Below, piece by piece: positions 18,508 to 29,500 of a DNA stretch of 64,000 nt (positions within the stretch are counted from its first letter, which is position 1; the number at the start of each line of letters is the position of its first letter). The stretch is from contig JBAKBP010010357.1 of the NCBI GenBank assembly GCA_037953745.1, positions 1-64,000 on the forward strand, written 5' to 3'. The position numbers and the translations under genes were made by a program. Source of the stretch: Lithodes maja (lineage: Eukaryota; Arthropoda; Malacostraca; Decapoda; Lithodidae). Below the pieces are notes generated by a model that saw nothing but the letters and a program-made list of their open reading frames with translations, did no database searches and was not told the DNA's origin.

Positions 18508-18541
18508 CACCAGTGGTTGTTGTTGTTGTTGTTGTTGTTCC

Positions 18542-19402
18542 CTAAGCTGCCTGGCCGAACAGCCCCGAGTCCCTGAGGAAGGCCATGGCCACAATCGGGC
18601 TTTCCCACAGAGCTCTCATTGAGTGTAGGTTGTGTTGTTGGCGTAAGTGGTTGTGTGAAATGCAGTCTTCTATGATGTGTTTAATGGTATGGGGTGCTGT
18701 GTTACATCCCGGGCAGGCGTCGACAACGGAGTCATCCAGTCTCTTCTGATAGCTCAGGAGAGCTGGATGGTGTCCGCATCTCAGCCTGGCCAGGTGGACT
18801 CTGTCCTCGCGAGGGAGGGTGGATTCGGAAGGATGGATTTCGGGAGGTCGTGCATGCAGCTGCGTGTTGTCTGTGAGTGAGTGGATGGATTGGCGAGAGA
18901 TATGAGTATGGATGTGCTTCTGGAAGTTGGTTCGGGGTGGGCAGGGAGGGAGAGAGGACAATAATTGTGTGTGATACCGTGTGCTGGGTGTTGTTTTGAT
19001 ATTTCTTGGTGTCTGTGGGTGTGTTGCCATGTAGTTTAGTGGGTGGTCTTGGTTCGTGGAGGCTGCTGCCAGGAATTGAGTGCCTCTCATGTCCAGATGG
19101 TCTTTGACTTTGAGGATTTTTGTTTCTTGATGTAGATGATCTGTGGGTGTAGTAGCTGTGCAGCCTGTAATGATCTTCAGGGCTTTGTTTTGAATAGTCT
19201 GTAAGGTCTTATGATGTGTTTCAGCTAGGTTAGAAGCCCAGGCTGGGCTTGCGTATTCCATTACTGATCTCATGTATTGTTTATATACTGTGGTGGTAGT
19301 TTCTTTGTTGTGTCCAAATTTTGTGTGAGCAAGTGACCTGAGGGCGTTAAGTCTGGGTGTCAGTTTCTTTTTAATGTTTGTGGTGTGCTGTTTGAATGTC
19401 AT
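18542..19402 (-). pseudogene. LINE-A ORF2 C-terminal region
   Basis: The C-terminal 286 codons include FKQHTTNIKKKLTPRL, PAWASNLAETHHKTLQTI, HLARLRCGHHPALLSYQKRL and a CPGC..H..C knuckle, ending GLFGQAA just before the CAA tail. This matches the fragment at 428-1204 closely, so the two copies belong to one family. Confidence 0.85.
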
Positions 19403-19539
19403 ATGAGTATCATATGTTACTCCTAGGATTTTGGGTGTGTGTGTATGTGTTAGGGGTGTGTTGTTTATGGTGAGTTGAGGGATGTATTCGTGTTCACCTG
19501 TCCAGCTTGTGAGCAGGGTTGCGGTGGATTTGGCTGGGG

Positions 19540-20200
19540 CTAGATTAAGTCTGTTTGTAGTGCACCAGCCATGTACTGTAGTGTGTTGAGATAGGGTTGA
19601 AGGAGATCTGTTGCTCTTCTTGGGTCATGGTGTGTGCATGTGAGTGTTATGTCATCTGCATAGGAGGCTAAGTTTATTTGGGGAGTATTGGGTGTAGTTA
19701 TATCGTGCATGTACAGATTGAAGAGTGCGGGCGATAGGACGGATCCTTGTGGGACTCCGTTTGGAAAGTTTCTGATTTTAGATGACTGACCGGCAAAAGA
19801 TACGTGTGCACATCTGCCTGCTAGGAAGTTGGCCAGCCACCTTTTTGTGTTGTTGTGCATGTTTGTGTTGTAGATTTTGTTTGTTAGGTTGTGGCGTGGG
19901 ATGGCATCGAAGGCTTTACTAATGTCGAGTGTGGCTAATAGTGATCTGTGTGGTGGTCTAGCTGAGTTGATGCCGTCAAAAGCTCTTTGTGTAAGGTCTG
20001 TGAGAACAGTGTTTGTGGAGTGCAGTGGCCTAAAGCCATGTTGTGTTGGAGCTAGGGGTAGGTCGGGTGTAATTAGTTGTAATACTAGGCGTTCCATGAC
20101 TTTGGAGGGGGAGCAAAGGAGTGTGATGGGGCGGTGCGAGGAGGGTAGCGTGGGGTCTTTGTTGGGTTTGGGGAATGTGATGATGATACCATGCTTCCAA
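19540..20200 (-). pseudogene. LINE-A reverse transcriptase
   Basis: The RT fingers and palm are visible in order: FPKPNKDPTLPSSHRPITLL, QHGFRPLHSTNTVLTDL, ATLDISKAFDAIPRH, NGVPQGSVLSPALFNLYM and LASYADDITLTC (the catalytic pair). The part upstream of 20097 is open in the same frame. The frame closes at 19540 and resumes in another frame at about 19402, so one frameshift separates palm and thumb. Confidence 0.85.
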
Positions 20201-20438
20201 ATGTCTGGTATTGTGTTGTGTGAATAGCTGTAGTTTGATATGTTAGTGAGTGTTTGTATGCCTTGTGGTCCCAGGTGTCTGAGGTGTATGTTGCTTATGT
20301 TGTCTAGGCCACAGGCGGGTGAGTGCTTGAGATTGTTGATGATATGCTTTGTCTGGTGATTGGTGAAGGGTGTATAGTCAAGGTCTGTGGGGAATTGTCT
20401 CTTACGTCGGATGACACGTCGGTCGTCTTTGTGAGGTT

Positions 20439-21293
20439 TTAGGTGGCTGACATGTGAGAAGTGATTGATGAGAGTGTTTGCTTGTTGTTTACATGAAGGA
20501 GTAGAGTCTGTTGTTGTGATTGTGTTGTGTTGCTGTTGGAAAGTGTGATGCTGTTTAGTGTTTTGTAGAGTTTTTTGGGGTTTGTTTTGTGATCAAGTGT
20601 TTGTAGGAAGTTATTCCAATTTAGTTTTTGTTGTTCTTGTATTTTGTTGTTAGTTTGGGTGTTGAGTGCTTGAATTTGTTGTGTGATGTCTTGTGTGTGG
20701 GGTGCTGGGGAGTGTTTCAGTGTGTCACGTTGTCTGATGAGGTTTTGAATTTCTGGTGTGAAGTTGGGGTTGTGTCTTTTTCTGTTACCTCTTGGAATGT
20801 GTTTCTTGTCAGCGTTTTGGATAGTTTTATTGAGTATGTGTACAGCATTGTTGATGTTAGTGATGGGTGTACTGTTTAGAGTTGTGAAGTGTTGTTCTGT
20901 CTCATTTGTAAATGCTTCCCAGTTAGCTCTTTTATAATTGGTGTATGTGTGTTTGTGGCTAGCTGGGGTGAGTCTGGTTTTGGTGGTGATAATGATCGGG
21001 AGGTGGTCAGAGCCTAAGGTTCTGACCACCCTCCAGGATGTTGTGGGGGCAAGTTCTGGGGAGCAAAAGGTGATGTCTGGAGATGATGGGTTATAGAGGG
21101 CTTGGTGAGGAATATGGGTATGTTGATGGATGTCGTTAAGGATGATGAGGTTATCTGTTTGGTTTTGTAGTACCAGCCCTCTGTCTGTGTCGGGGTTGTC
21201 GACAAACCAGGCCGACGTCTTGGCGTTGAATTCACCACCCAGGATGATGTGTGGGGTGTTTGTGATGTGTTGTAAGTGTGGTCTGTATTCATT
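20439..21293 (-). pseudogene. LINE-A AP endonuclease (C-terminal part) and linker
   Basis: The endonuclease nicks target DNA for target-primed reverse transcription. Visible motifs are IILGGEFNAKTSAW (usually GDFNA; here the Asp is Glu), SPDITFCS and LGSDHLPIIITT, the last holding the catalytic Asp-His pair. The N-terminal third of the domain is absent because the copy is 5' truncated. A Lys/Asn/Gln-rich linker follows and the frame breaks near 20440. Confidence 0.8.
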
Positions 21294-21464
21294 CACCAGT
21301 GGTTCATGCAGTACTTAACCAACTGGTTCATGCAGTTGGTTGTCTCAATATACACACATTTTTTATACACGGTTTCGTTTGGACACGGTAACCTCAAAAG
21401 TTCCAAAGTCGGCCATAACACGGAAAAGTCGGGATCATATACGGGTGGCGGCCCAACCCTACAT

Positions 21465-21469
<5 letters not shown>

Positions 21470-21499
<30 letters not shown>

Positions 21500-21845
21500 A
21501 AGATTACGAATGTTATTTATGCATCAAATGTCTGTCGGACTGTCTATCTATTTAATGCATCTATCTCCCTTATACATAAATAATATAACTATGTCTTATT
21601 TGGTCTTTTTTTAATCTATGAATCATTTCTAATATGATGGAATTGAAAACAATATTACCCTTCCAACACATAATTAATAAAATGAAAAAGAGTCAATAAA
21701 AATGTCTCCTTTGTCTTTTCAAAAACTTAAATCCGTCTCATATAGTTTCGTGTTATCGATCATTTGCCCCTAGCAACTATCTCTCTCTATCTATTTATCT
21801 GATATTGTTTAGGAACATTGTATTGTCGCATTACCCTGTGTAATA
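21470..21845. other. Poly-T tract and AT-rich gap, no gene seen
   Basis: A T-run of about 27 bases near 21470-21496 could be the poly-A tail of a minus-strand retroelement, but no body of one was recognised upstream. The rest to the DIRS edge is AT-rich without a frame or clear repeat. Confidence 0.4.
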
Positions 21846-22600
21846 TTTATTAGTGGCCCCTCCATCATTGACGAACATGCCTATTACATAAGGCACCCTC
21901 TTCAAACACTCATCCGCCGTAGTTTGAATCTACCGCGCAGAGCATTTAAAATTTGAGGAGCCTTCATCATGAGCGCACGCGACCTCACTCATGGCTTCAG
22001 TCATTATGAATTGGGTTCTCACTACGAAAAAACTTCGTAAAAAATAAAATCAAAAATAAAATAAGAATAACTATTCAATAAGCTTTCCAAAATATCGTGG
22101 ATGTACTTGTGTGGATCTTTGAGTTTTTTCTCATTTGTTTACTCCGGGATGTATCGAGTAAGGTTAGGATATGCGTAGCAGGAGTGTCCTGGGCTAGTTG
22201 CCCGCAGTGCAGTGTATTTTGGGTCGTGTGTTTGGGGCATCTATTTCGGATGTACCCTCGTGGTCCTGTTGTGGACATGTGAAGTTTTTCACAGTTAGCT
22301 AGCTTTGTGATGCAGGCGGCTTTCATTACGCGTTATTGCTTCCTTTTATCTTTCTGATGAGGTAGCGTATTTTTGCTGACGTTCCCAGCGTATTTTTCTT
22401 CACTTAGTGAAGTTTTTTCTGGGTCCCGAGTCAGTTCTTCCCTTTGCCGGAAGTGTTTGCTACAGTGGTGTGTTGGCGGTGGTTCCTGTTGTGATATAAT
22501 TCAGTGCTTTTTGTTTATATTCCGACATGTTACTGTTATCCGTCTGCCTAGGCCTAGCCAGCCTCTCGTAGCTTTACCACATACAGTATACAAGTGATAT
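21846..22600 (+). repeat. DIRS inverted terminal repeat, long left copy
   Basis: This is the inverse of the 5' end and leader at about 30880-31733. It shares TTTATTAGTGGCCCC, CATTGACGAACATGCC, TGGCTTCAGTCATTATGAAT and GTGGACATGTGAA. The left copy lacks about 100 bp present on the right between GTGGATCT and TGAGTTTTTTCTC (near 22110). It has scattered substitutions, so the arms have diverged. Confidence 0.75.
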
Positions 22601-22654
22601 TGATTTATTTTCTAAATTATAGGTTTGACTCCTGTAAGGAGATAAAGAAAACCT

Positions 22655-23150
22655 AATATTTAGTAGTGGCCCCGTAATCATTGACGAACATGCCTATTAC
22701 ATAAGGCATCCTCTTCAAACACTAATTCGCCGTAGTTTGAATCTACCGCGCAGAGCATTTAAAAACTGAGGAGCCTTCATCATGAGCGTACGCGACCTCA
22801 CTCATGGCTTCAGTCATTATGAATTGGGTTCTCACTACGAAAAAACTTCGTAAAAAATAAAAACAAAAAGAAAATAAGAATAACTATCTAATAAGCTTTC
22901 CATCATATCGTGGATGTACTTGTGTGGATCTCTGACCAGACGCTGATTCAGGCGTCATTCCTCCTTCACTGACATATCAAGTAAACCAAGATCCTTAATA
23001 CATCAACGAATGGGAAGGGGACGGTCGGGAGGGCCCCAGTCGTCAATGATTACGGGGCCACTACTAAATATTAGGTTTTCTTTATCTCCTTACAGGAGTC
23101 AAACCTATAATTTATTAGTGGCCCCTCCATCATTGACGAACATGCCTGAT
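22655..23150 (+). repeat. DIRS second inverted copy and internal complementary region
   Basis: 22662-22940 is another plus-strand copy of the element start (TTTAGTAGTGGCCCCGTAAT..GGATCTCTGACCAGACGC). At 23038-23145 an inverted start (CGTCAATGATTACGGGGCC) runs through TATTAGGTTTTC and CAAACCTATAA directly into a forward start (TTTATTAGTGGCCCC). Such a junction of two ends is expected of the internal complementary region that templates circle closure in DIRS1-type elements. Confidence 0.6.
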
Positions 23151-23711
23151 TCTAAGACTGGAGGGGGACATTCGTAATCATATCATAACTCTAGAAAAGT
23201 AGATAATAAAAACAACCACATAGTATTCTTATTCTTGAAAAAATATATTTAATCATTGGCGTCGCCGAAAAAATACAAGAAAAAGTGGGTTCAGGCAGGT
23301 GCATGCTTCAAAGAAGCCTGCCTGACAAAATGGGTAACCCTAAAGATTCTGAACACAGATCTGTAGTTACAAAGGCACCCCACTCAACGAGTGGTGACAA
23401 AAATAACAAGTTATAAGCTTATATGTGCACATCATAAACCCCAACATAATCGTGGAGATAAATTGCAAAGGATCTCCACTGATTCTAAAATTAAATTGCT
23501 TTCGCAGTTAACACTACTATAACAACTCTGTTGTTTTGTACTAACATTGTACTAGCATAATTTCTTCTCTGAGAAAATTTTATATCACATTAACCTTACA
23601 TTTGTATCACAGCTCTCATACTCCGGCGGGGTCTAGGGTGTCCTATGTCAACTGACTGCACCCCCCCCCCCCCCCCTTTGTGAAAATAAACAAAAGTGAC
23701 TGTAGGGTAAC
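23151..23711 (-). other. DIRS 3' untranslated region
   Basis: This gene-free stretch lies downstream of the recombinase on the minus strand. It holds a C-run of about 18 bases near 23660-23677. No other repeat was recognised. Confidence 0.5.
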
Positions 23712-24690
23712 CTAGACCCTCTGCCTTAAAGCTATACATGGTAAGGAAGGTTTGTCTAGAGCAACTGACAAGTATCTAGACAAAAACGTATGATTAGACG
23801 CCCACAACTGAGTGGACGCGATATCTTCCACTGAAAAGTTTTTCAGGAAACGTAAAGAGGCTGCCCATTTGCGTAAATCGTGGGCCCTACCCACTACGCC
23901 GGGATTACTCTCTTTAATGACTTCGACCAGAAGAGAGGCTAATCGCCGTTTAAGTAAGCGTTTACCCGTACTTGCTACCCATAAAGCACCTTGGGGGTTT
24001 AGAGGAGCTACTCTCAAATATTTGGTTAGGGCTTGCACTGGACATAGATTATGATGCACCTTTCCCCTTTTTAATGCCGGCACCGTGAACTCTGTGTGCA
24101 CTGTGCTCATTCTTGGCTACAAAACCTGGGGAAGGCGCAATGTAAATACATTCGTTAAGTCTACCAAACCTAAGGCAATTGGGAGTGTTGCTCATCGCCG
24201 CCAGCTCAGACACTCTGTTCCCAGTGGCCAAAGCCATAAGGAAAACCGCCTTTTTTAAGAGTAAAGCAAAGTCTGCAGTATTTTGGTACAGACGAGAGTG
24301 AAGTAAAGACAAAGCTTTGTCGAGAGACCAAGTAGGCATGAGCTGACGGGGAGGTGGGCGAAGTTTAAAACAAGCTCTCATAAAACCTGTTTCTTCCGCC
24401 ACTGGTATGGAAAGACCTGTCAGGTCTAAAAAGGGCACTCTAATTGCAGTTAAGTGATTTTTTAATGTTACCACCGATAAATGTTTCTGTTCAAACAGAT
24501 AATTCAAGTAATTGAAAATTAAAGCCACTGACGGCACATTCTGTTCCGTTCTGACAATCCAGGAAGTAAAGGCTTGCCAATGTGAGTGATACTGACGTTT
24601 CGTAGACTGAGTAAATTGATTGATAAATTTATTAGTCACATCTCTACCGTATGGTGCCAGCCACTTGGCCTTCTGAATGTCCATAATGCA
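23712..24690 (-). pseudogene. DIRS tyrosine recombinase, frameshifted
   Basis: The recombinase joins circular cDNA to target DNA through a covalent tyrosine link. The N-terminal SAM-like part is seen as FINQFTQSTKRQYHSHWQ and the first catalytic arginine in LATGNRVSELAAM, in the frame that closes at 24049. The second half (HDLRKWAAS with the H-x-x-R pair, and LWASNHTFLSRYLS with the tyrosine) is in another frame from about 24110 to 23712. The frame change near 24100 breaks the enzyme unless frameshifting occurs. The frame overlaps the end of the RT/RNase H frame, as in other DIRS elements. Confidence 0.85.
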
Positions 24691-26561
24691 AAAGTCAGCG
24701 AGGTCGCTAGGTTGCCAATCGTGTCTAAGTGGAAATACCCGACCGGGAGCGATACCGGGTCCGGGCACCACGTTTTCAATTGCTGGTACCACAACTGCGC
24801 TGGCCACAGGGGCGCGATTAGCGAGACTAAGCCTCGATAATCTCGTAGTTTGTTCACTACGTGGCACATTAGTGACGCATCTGGCGGTGGAAACAGATAG
24901 ATGGAGCTCCATCTGTTCCAGTCTGTCACTAGGGCGTCCGGCCCCCCTGCCGGCGTTATCGACCGGCGGGTGAGGTATAGAGGGAGTTTGTGAGTCTCCT
25001 CGGACGCAAAAGGATCCACTTGTGGATGGGAGAGCTCTGCAATCATTAGGTTGAAAATGGGTTGCTTGAGCTCCCATTCTACTGATGTGCTCTGTCTCCG
25101 GGACAGAGCGTCTGCCCAGACGTTCGCTACGCCTGGGAGATAAGATGCGTGAAGGTAAATTTCTAGTCTGTTGGCTAGAGTAAAAATCTCTTCCGACACG
25201 TTTAGCAACCCCCTGGACCTCGTTGATCCTTGCTTCTGAATACAGTGAACCGCATTCAGATTGTCCATTCTGAAGGCCACCGACTTGCCCCGTAACGCCG
25301 GGCCGTGAGCCTGAAGGAAATACAAGGGGACTAGTAATTCTTTGACATTGATGCGAGAGATTTCTAAGTGGGGCCAAAGCCCCTGACCCTGGTGCCCCTG
25401 ATTTGATTGAAATCCCCAACCTATTGTGCCTGACGCATCCGTGTCTATCCATACCGTTGGTGGAGGAGAAATCCATGACATTATTGAGTAAAACGTTTCC
25501 CTCTTTGCCCAGACCGCTAGTAAGTTGTGGATTAATTTCGGGATGGGCCATAATTTTCCCGCCGGTAAGAGCGGGAAATATTTGTTGCCTTCCAATATTA
25601 GTCGTTTTACTTTCAACCGGCCCAACTTGACAGTTAGTTGAATCCAGTTGAGAGAGCCGACCAGAGATTCCCAGACCCTTCGCGTCGTAGTCAGACTGTG
25701 AAGAAACATGAACAGTTTCCTGCGAAACCTGTTGCGATTGTCCACACTCTGACTCAGAGTGAGAGCGGCTGTGTCCCAGACCAGCCCTATCCACTGAATT
25801 ACTCGTGAGGGAACAAGGTTTGACTTTACCAGATTTACCTTGAAGCCTAGAGTTTTGACATGATTTAAAATAATATTGACATGTTTTATGCATAAATGTT
25901 GTGTCTCTGCCACCACCAGCCAGTCGTCCAGATACCACAACACTCTGATCCCCTGTTTTAACAATGGCATCAGGGCTTGCCGGACTAATTTCGTGAATAA
26001 TCGAGGTGCTAGGTTCAAACCGAACGGCATCCTTTGAAAAACAAAATTTTGGTGCCTGATCCTTAAGGCCAAAAACCTTTGAAATCTTTTGTTGACCGAT
26101 ACGTGCCAATAGGCGTCTGTCAGGTCTAGTGAGCACATCCAACCTCCCGGCGGAAGTGTTAGCCTGATTTGGTGCACAGTTAACATTCTGAAAGATTCGT
26201 TGTGAATGTGAAGGTTCAGGTAAGACAGGTCTACGACCGGCCTCATCTGAACACTGTCCCTTTTGGGAACCAAAAATAGTTTGGACGTGAATACAGGGTA
26301 ATTTGGGGGGACCGGGATGATGACATGCTTGACAATCATTTCCTGGACCAGTGACTCCACCTCTAAAGAAACAACATTCGCCGTGGTCGGCTGACGTAAG
26401 CGAGGTCGCCGGAGCCACCGCCAAGTGATGCCTTTGCGAGCCACCATCCTTGCCCAAGTGTTTAATGGCCATGCCTGGTGACACGTTCGGAACGACCCAG
26501 TTAGCAGACAAGGGTTCGCCGGCTGTACTACCCTCGGGTCCTCCGGCCTTAAAGTTGGCAC
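24636..26561 (-). CDS. DIRS reverse transcriptase / RNase H polyprotein
   Basis: 641 codons, open from an ATG at 26561. RT: FLVPKRDSVQMRPVVDLSYL (about residues 95-115), CSLDLTDAYWHVSV with the first catalytic Asp, FQRMPFGLNLAPRLFTKLV and LWYLDDWLVV with the catalytic pair. RNase H: VWIDTDASGTIGWGF, NVKELLVPLYF, FRMDNLNAVHCI and GVANVWADALSR, so all four acidic residues are present. After RNase H, PDALVTDWNRW..LIAPLWPAQ resembles the methyltransferase-like tail reported in DIRS1 elements, which is inference. The frame has no internal stop and is the best-preserved DIRS gene here. Confidence 0.9.
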   Translation of the reverse strand: MPTLRPEDPRVVQPANPCLLTGSFRTCHQAWPLNTWARMVARKGITWRWLRRPRLRQPTTANVVSLEVESLVQEMIVKHVIIPVPPNYPVFTSKLFLVPKRDSVQMRPVVDLSYLNLHIHNESFRMLTVHQIRLTLPPGGWMCSLDLTDAYWHVSVNKRFQRFLALRIRHQNFVFQRMPFGLNLAPRLFTKLVRQALMPLLKQGIRVLWYLDDWLVVAETQHLCIKHVNIILNHVKTLGFKVNLVKSNLVPSRVIQWIGLVWDTAALTLSQSVDNRNRFRRKLFMFLHSLTTTRRVWESLVGSLNWIQLTVKLGRLKVKRLILEGNKYFPLLPAGKLWPIPKLIHNLLAVWAKRETFYSIMSWISPPPTVWIDTDASGTIGWGFQSNQGHQGQGLWPHLEISRINVKELLVPLYFLQAHGPALRGKSVAFRMDNLNAVHCIQKQGSTRSRGLLNVSEEIFTLANRLEIYLHASYLPGVANVWADALSRRQSTSVEWELKQPIFNLMIAELSHPQVDPFASEETHKLPLYLTRRSITPAGGPDALVTDWNRWSSIYLFPPPDASLMCHVVNKLRDYRGLVSLIAPLWPAQLWYQQLKTWCPDPVSLPVGYFHLDTIGNLATSLTFALWTFRRPSGWHHTVEM

Positions 26562-26578
26562 CGGGAGTGAGAGAGACT

Positions 26579-29500
26579 TTAGTTTTTTGATGGTGGGGTT
26601 GATGGTGCTGGACGCTTCGCCGGCTGGCTGGTGCTGGCCGATGACTGGCCCTGACCTGGCTTATGCTGGCCGCGTCCTCTCTGACCTGAAAACCTACCCT
26701 GTTTATGCCTGTACTGACCTTGGAAGGAGTGGGAAGATTTAGGCGGAAGAAAGGGTTTAGATCCCCATGGCTGAGCTTTAGAAGTTGGCCTGGGTTTGGG
26801 AAAGGTAAATGTAGGTTTCTTAGAAGGGGTGGAACTGTGCTTAACCCTTCCTACCCGGGCTGCCTTAGGTAAGGACAGCACGAAAGAAGGGCCGCTACCC
26901 GGTATGCCTTATCTAAGGCATGAGCTTAATAGCCTAATTAAGCTTGGTCCGAACGCCGTACGTACGACCTATGTCAACAAACCCAAGCGTTCGTCACCGC
27001 ACCTCCGAAAACAAGAAGGAGAAGACTCCTCAATGTTATTGTTCTGACGTCATGACGAAATTAGTGTCTAAAATGCCCCCATATTGGCAACATCTCTGCA
27101 ATATTGGCTCCACTGAAATCGTCATCACAACTGAACCAGTTGACTTACAGAGCTCTACTAAATGCCAAAATACAGATTGAAAACCGCACTACGATTATAG
27201 ATGAGTGGGAAAGTTCTAGCAGTGAAAATAAACATAAATACGGTAGCCTAGGCCTAGACGTTTTTCGGCCATATCGCCCGGGTAGGGGCGACCGTCATTA
27301 GCTAAGACAGCCCGGGGAGGAAGGGTTAAAAGCTTGTGCCATATTGAACACCGTTCTCCACACTTCAGGGGACATTAGAGAGGGAGTAAGCACTGGTGAC
27401 ATGACCACCTGATTCGCAATGCGATCAGGTAGCTTGCGAACTAAAGACATTCTGAGATCTTGTCTTGCTCGTACCGCCTCAAGCAAGGCGGTGCGTATGT
27501 CACCCAAGGATTGGATTGACGACTGGAGGAGCAGTCGCCGGGACAATTCAACCGATCTTCTGGCATCCGCATCTGCGATTGCCTGAGTAGACCTTAGTAA
27601 AGACTTAGCCACCTGTTGAAACACTATATATTGGGAGAACAGGCGAAAAGCTTTCCCCCTGAGCCTAAATTCTCTGTCTAAGTGAGTAGGGGTAGGGGTA
27701 GTGAAAGGTTCTTTCAGCTCACAAAGATTAATTTTAGGGGCAGCTAGGAAAGAAAACAAAGCTGACGGGACTCCGCCTGCAGACCCTACAGGCATGGAGA
27801 ACCACGAATGAGTATCTTGAGGGATCTGGTGGGAAGATTTCGAAGTAAATGTCGTTGCAAAGTTTTGAGCCTCTATTTCCCAATCTATCCAAGGTCCTGG
27901 ACCCAACTGCCCCACCTTCAAAACAGGATTAGCTACTTCGTCTGTGACGGTCTGTAAATCAAGTTCAGGAGTGAGAGCTGACAAAGTCTTAATATCGTTA
28001 AACCCATCCAGCTTAGACCAGTCTGAAAATAGTTTTGAAGCTGAGGCAGGGGGTAAAGCTGGCTTAGTAGCATACACAAAATAGTCCTGGTGATAATAAC
28101 TAGGTATAGCCTTAATGTTTACATCTAGTACAGTTCCCAAATTATCCAAGGCCCTTAATTTCTTTGATTTGTTGCCTTGAATGACCCACTCACTCGGTAC
28201 TGGGAGCTCCCCTGACAAGGTAGGCTGGGCCAACTCTGGTTTAGTGGGGGTCAACAGGACCCAAGACTCGTCTGGTCCATAAAGCAAGGGCATAGCTACC
28301 TTTCTAACAGGTGCTTTGTCGAGAGGGGGTGGATTAACATCCGTGATGACCCTGACATTGGAAGTTGTTAATGCCGCCGTAGCAGGCTTGGTAGCTACTG
28401 ATGTTGACATAGTGGGAGGGTTAGGGATCTTAGATAAGACAATCGAAGTCATCAGAGGCCGTACCGTAGAACTTGTCGTGGGAGCCCCCAAGTCGAATGT
28501 GGGGGCCTCCTGTTGTTGGCCAAAAAATTTAGATAAAGCCTGAGTAAGCAGCCCATTAATTTCTTGCGCAGTAACAAATTGATTTGAAGATGAACTTACA
28601 GGTGAATCATTAATATCCTGCGCGGCGTCTAAGCCTGAGCCTGACTCTTGCCCTTCCATTTCCGAAATTATTGAAACTTCGTCTTTCTCTTCCCGAGAAG
28701 ATCCCTCCGAAGCCGGGGTACCTTGCTGCCAAGACAAGTCAGGAATAGAGGATGGGATCGCCGCGTCCCTGTGGACATCAGCTACTGTGTGACTCGTTTG
28801 AGTCAAACGTGGGTGGTCGGGCCCTGGGTGAGCAAAACGCCAAACCCCGAGGCCTTGGCCTACACTTTCTTGAGAATCAGACACATTATCCCGACTTGAA
28901 TCTTCTAATTCCAGGGTCAAAATATTTATGGGTAAATCCTTTTTAAGGACAGGCACCTCACTTGACCCCTGAGACCTAACACAAACCCTGTCTGGGGTAG
29001 AGGTACTAGGAACTTGTGAATGTAGGGAGGACTTCTTTTTATGTGAATCCTTTTTGGAGGATTTATGGCTACGATGTGATCGTGAACTACTCTTAGATTT
29101 TGAGGAATCATCGCCGTGACCACTGGTGGAACTTTCCGTCCTACTCTTCTTACTCGCCGGGGAAGAGGCAAGACTAGATGATTGTTGTCTGAGAGGTGAC
29201 CTGGACCGAGATCTCGCCCGAGATGATAAGGCGGATGCCGGAGGTGTAGGCTCTCGTAGACGTTTGGTTGTAGCCGCAGAAGATACCGAACCCCGCCCAG
29301 TCTCCGCCGGTGCATGACTCGTGACTCTAGAGGAACGTTTAGGGGGAGGGTGTGCAACTAATAACTTGTCCCAAAGAGGGACGTTATCACATTGAAGTGA
29401 TTTATGAGCAACAATCGTAGTGTATGCTGACATCTGTTGCCTTACTTCTCGTAACGCTACTGCTGCGGTCTTATCATCATCGCAAAGGACTTTGATCGCT

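Larger units (their letters stand above)
18517..21293 (-). mobile_element. LINE-A (APE-type non-LTR retrotransposon), 5' truncated
   Basis: The element is about 2.78 kb and flanked by CACCAGTGG at 18508-18516 and 21294-21302. Read on the minus strand it begins inside the endonuclease domain and ends with (CAA)n. The stop codon lies inside the conserved 3' tail GGGGCTGTTCGGCCAGGCAG. No RNase H is visible. The exact clade (broad I/Jockey group) is not assigned. It inserted next to the SINE-like copy at 18112-18507. Confidence 0.85.
13656..21469 (-). mobile_element. I-type LINE with RNase H, degenerate, five insertions
   Basis: Read on the minus strand, and skipping insertions, the order is AP endonuclease, linker, RT, RNase H and a C-terminal CCHC-like block, as in I-group non-LTR retrotransposons. 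Endonuclease pieces are at 18081-18111 (LHEPYLLLEDFN), 17518-17592 (HSLIWGD), 16925-16980 (LNTGEMTHYS) and 16500-16702 (SDHYPIIL). A degraded upstream remnant runs to about 21469. The five inserts are at 16703-16922, 16994-17504, 17597-18076, 18112-18507 and 18517-21293. Many frameshifts are present. Confidence 0.75.

Noticed and set aside
23655..23680. C-run as a functional site
   Set aside because: A homopolymer of this kind is better explained by slippage; no partner motif was seen.
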